A stretch of DNA of 14,959 bases from NCBI GenBank assembly GCA_964424635.1, contig CAYRJC010000021.1:1-14959 (forward strand), given 5' to 3'. The stretch is from UBA920 sp964424635. GTDB lineage: Bacteria > Patescibacteriota > Doudnabacteria > UBA920. Position numbers and translations under genes: made by a program. A model generated the notes under the pieces. That model had not been told where the DNA came from. It did not search any database and was given only the letters and a program-made list of their open reading frames with translations. Shown here one piece after another: positions 14,473 through 14,959 of this stretch (position 1 is its first letter; each line of letters opens with the position of its first letter).

Positions 14473-14590
14473 ATAAATTTATTACGAAAAATTTAGTCTC
14501 TTATCTTGGAAATTTTCACAGGCAAAACACTAAGGCAAGATACCTTAATCATCGCTGTGCAAATTTCTTGAGATAAAACTAAATTCATAT
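14434..14590 (-). ncRNA. Unidentified structured RNA: small RNA or terminator-controlled leader
   Basis: From a predicted start near 14590 to the T-run ending at 14434, the RNA is about 157 nt. It can fold into a long interrupted helix: AATTTAGT (14585-14578) with ACTAAATT (14497-14490), TTATCT (14576-14571) with AGATAA (14506-14501), AAATTT (14566-14561) with AAATTT (14515-14510) and CACAG (14559-14555) with CTGTG (14521-14517), 25 bp in all. The top of the helix carries a 5-bp hairpin, TAAGG/CCTTA (14547-14543 with 14535-14531). The 3' arm CCAAGATAAGAG (14509-14498) can instead pair with CTCGCATCTTGG (14471-14460) in the terminator, 7 plus 3 bp with two mismatches. I see no tmRNA, RNase P or SRP hallmarks; the long helix is loosely 6S-like. 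A 31-codon ORF (14588-14493) also overlaps it. Confidence 0.6.
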
Positions 14591-14596
14591 GTGCAA

Positions 14597-14625
14597 ATTA
14601 TATGACATAGCATTGTTAGTGTCAA
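14597..14625 (-). promoter_or_regulatory. Perfect-consensus sigma70 promoter of the structured RNA
   Basis: TTGACA (14625-14620) and TATAAT (14602-14597) on the minus strand are both perfect and are separated by exactly 17 nt. It is the best promoter in the window and predicts strong transcription from about 14590. Confidence 0.88.
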
Positions 14626-14664
14626 ACTAGATATCCACAATATATAGATTAAACTATTGATTAT

Positions 14665-14673
14665 TGGTATAAT
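14665..14673 (+). promoter_or_regulatory. Extended -10 promoter of lemA
   Basis: TGGTATAAT on the plus strand (TATAAT at 14668-14673), with a weak -35 (TAGATT, 14645-14650). The start would be near 14680, a leader of about 20 nt. It is divergent from the structured-RNA promoter. Confidence 0.6.
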
Positions 14674-14700
14674 AGAAAAAATTATTAACTGAATAAATTT

Positions 14701-14959
14701 ATGTGGATTTTCTTAATTATTATTGTTGTTGCAATAATTGCAATAATCTTTGTATACAATGGATTGATTCGATCTAAAAATCGAGTTGATGAAGCATGGA
14801 GCGACATTGAAGTTCAACTAAAGCGTCGCTATGACTTGATTCCCAATTTAGTAAATACAGTAAAAGGTTTTGCCACACAAGAATCTGGAGTATTAGAACG
14901 AGTCACAGAAGCACGAACCCGAGCAATGGGCGCGCAGAGCGTTGATGAAAAACTAAAAG
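14701..14959 (+). CDS. lemA: LemA family protein, N-terminal part
   Basis: The frame is open to the right window edge (86 codons seen), so the gene is cut, not broken; the family is usually about 185 aa. It starts with a membrane helix (about 2-19, WIFLIIIVVAIIAIIFVY), then the LemA signature YNGLIRSKNRVDEAWSDIEVQ (19-39, NxLVxxRNxVxEAWSxIDVQL type), then LKRRYDLIPNLVNTVKGFA (40-58) and VLERVTEART (65-74). LemA proteins are membrane-anchored helical-bundle proteins of unclear function, often next to an HtpX-like protease or TPM-domain gene; the neighbour lies outside the window. It has an extended -10 promoter and no SD. Confidence 0.95.
   Translation, partial: MWIFLIIIVVAIIAIIFVYNGLIRSKNRVDEAWSDIEVQLKRRYDLIPNLVNTVKGFATQESGVLERVTEARTRAMGAQSVDEKLK

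Noticed and set aside
1..14959. CRISPR arrays, insertion sequences, tRNA or rRNA genes, phage or toxin-antitoxin modules.
   Set aside because: No regularly spaced repeats, transposase, cloverleaf or rRNA sequence, and no recognisable defence or toxin gene was seen on reading. The small unknown genes lack any feature that would justify such a call.

Overview
The window is AT-rich bacterial chromosome with dense, mostly co-oriented housekeeping genes. It most resembles a Candidate Phyla Radiation (Patescibacteria) genome. This is inferred from small compact genes, an archaeal/eukaryal-type prolyl-tRNA synthetase, a GatCAB amidotransferase operon, a LemA protein, scarce Shine-Dalgarno (SD) sequences on core genes and several small genes I cannot assign. 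The standard code fits: TGA acts as a stop at 3544-3546, just before a terminator. No marker gene is present, so the phylum is a judgement.

Layout. 1-2969 (minus): the rod-shape cluster mreB-mreC-mreD-mrdA, read from a promoter at 3002-3030; mrdA (PBP2) runs off the left edge. A structured GC-rich spacer separates mreB from mreC. 3057-3583 (plus): a single unknown gene with its own promoter, 5' stem-loop, strong SD and terminator. 3597-8726 (minus): the operon holB - seven-Asp-box lipoprotein - frr - rseP - proS, ending at the shared convergent terminator 3556-3583. 8818-9852 (plus): miaA, divergent from holB. 9860-10424 (plus): a second unknown single-gene unit built like the first. 10441-13789 (minus): gatC-gatA-gatB. 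13814-14625 (minus): a perfect-consensus promoter, a long imperfect RNA helix, an intrinsic terminator, then two small genes with strong SDs (104 aa, and 63 aa with four clustered cysteines), closed by another terminator. 14665-14959 (plus): lemA, cut by the right edge.

Functional themes are cell-wall elongation (MreBCD, PBP2), translation (ProS, Frr, MiaA, GatCAB), replication (HolB) and the envelope (RseP, lipoprotein, LemA).

The most interesting part is 14401-14625. A TTGACA-17-TATAAT promoter drives an RNA of about 157 nt that folds into a 25-bp interrupted helix followed by an intrinsic terminator. The 3' arm of the helix can alternatively pair with the 5' arm of the terminator. This fits either a free small RNA or a terminator-type leader controlling the two small downstream genes. 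A second pattern is that the four unidentified small genes carry clear SD sequences while no recognised housekeeping gene does; several housekeeping starts instead lie 6-7 nt after a TATAAT hexamer, which suggests leaderless transcripts.
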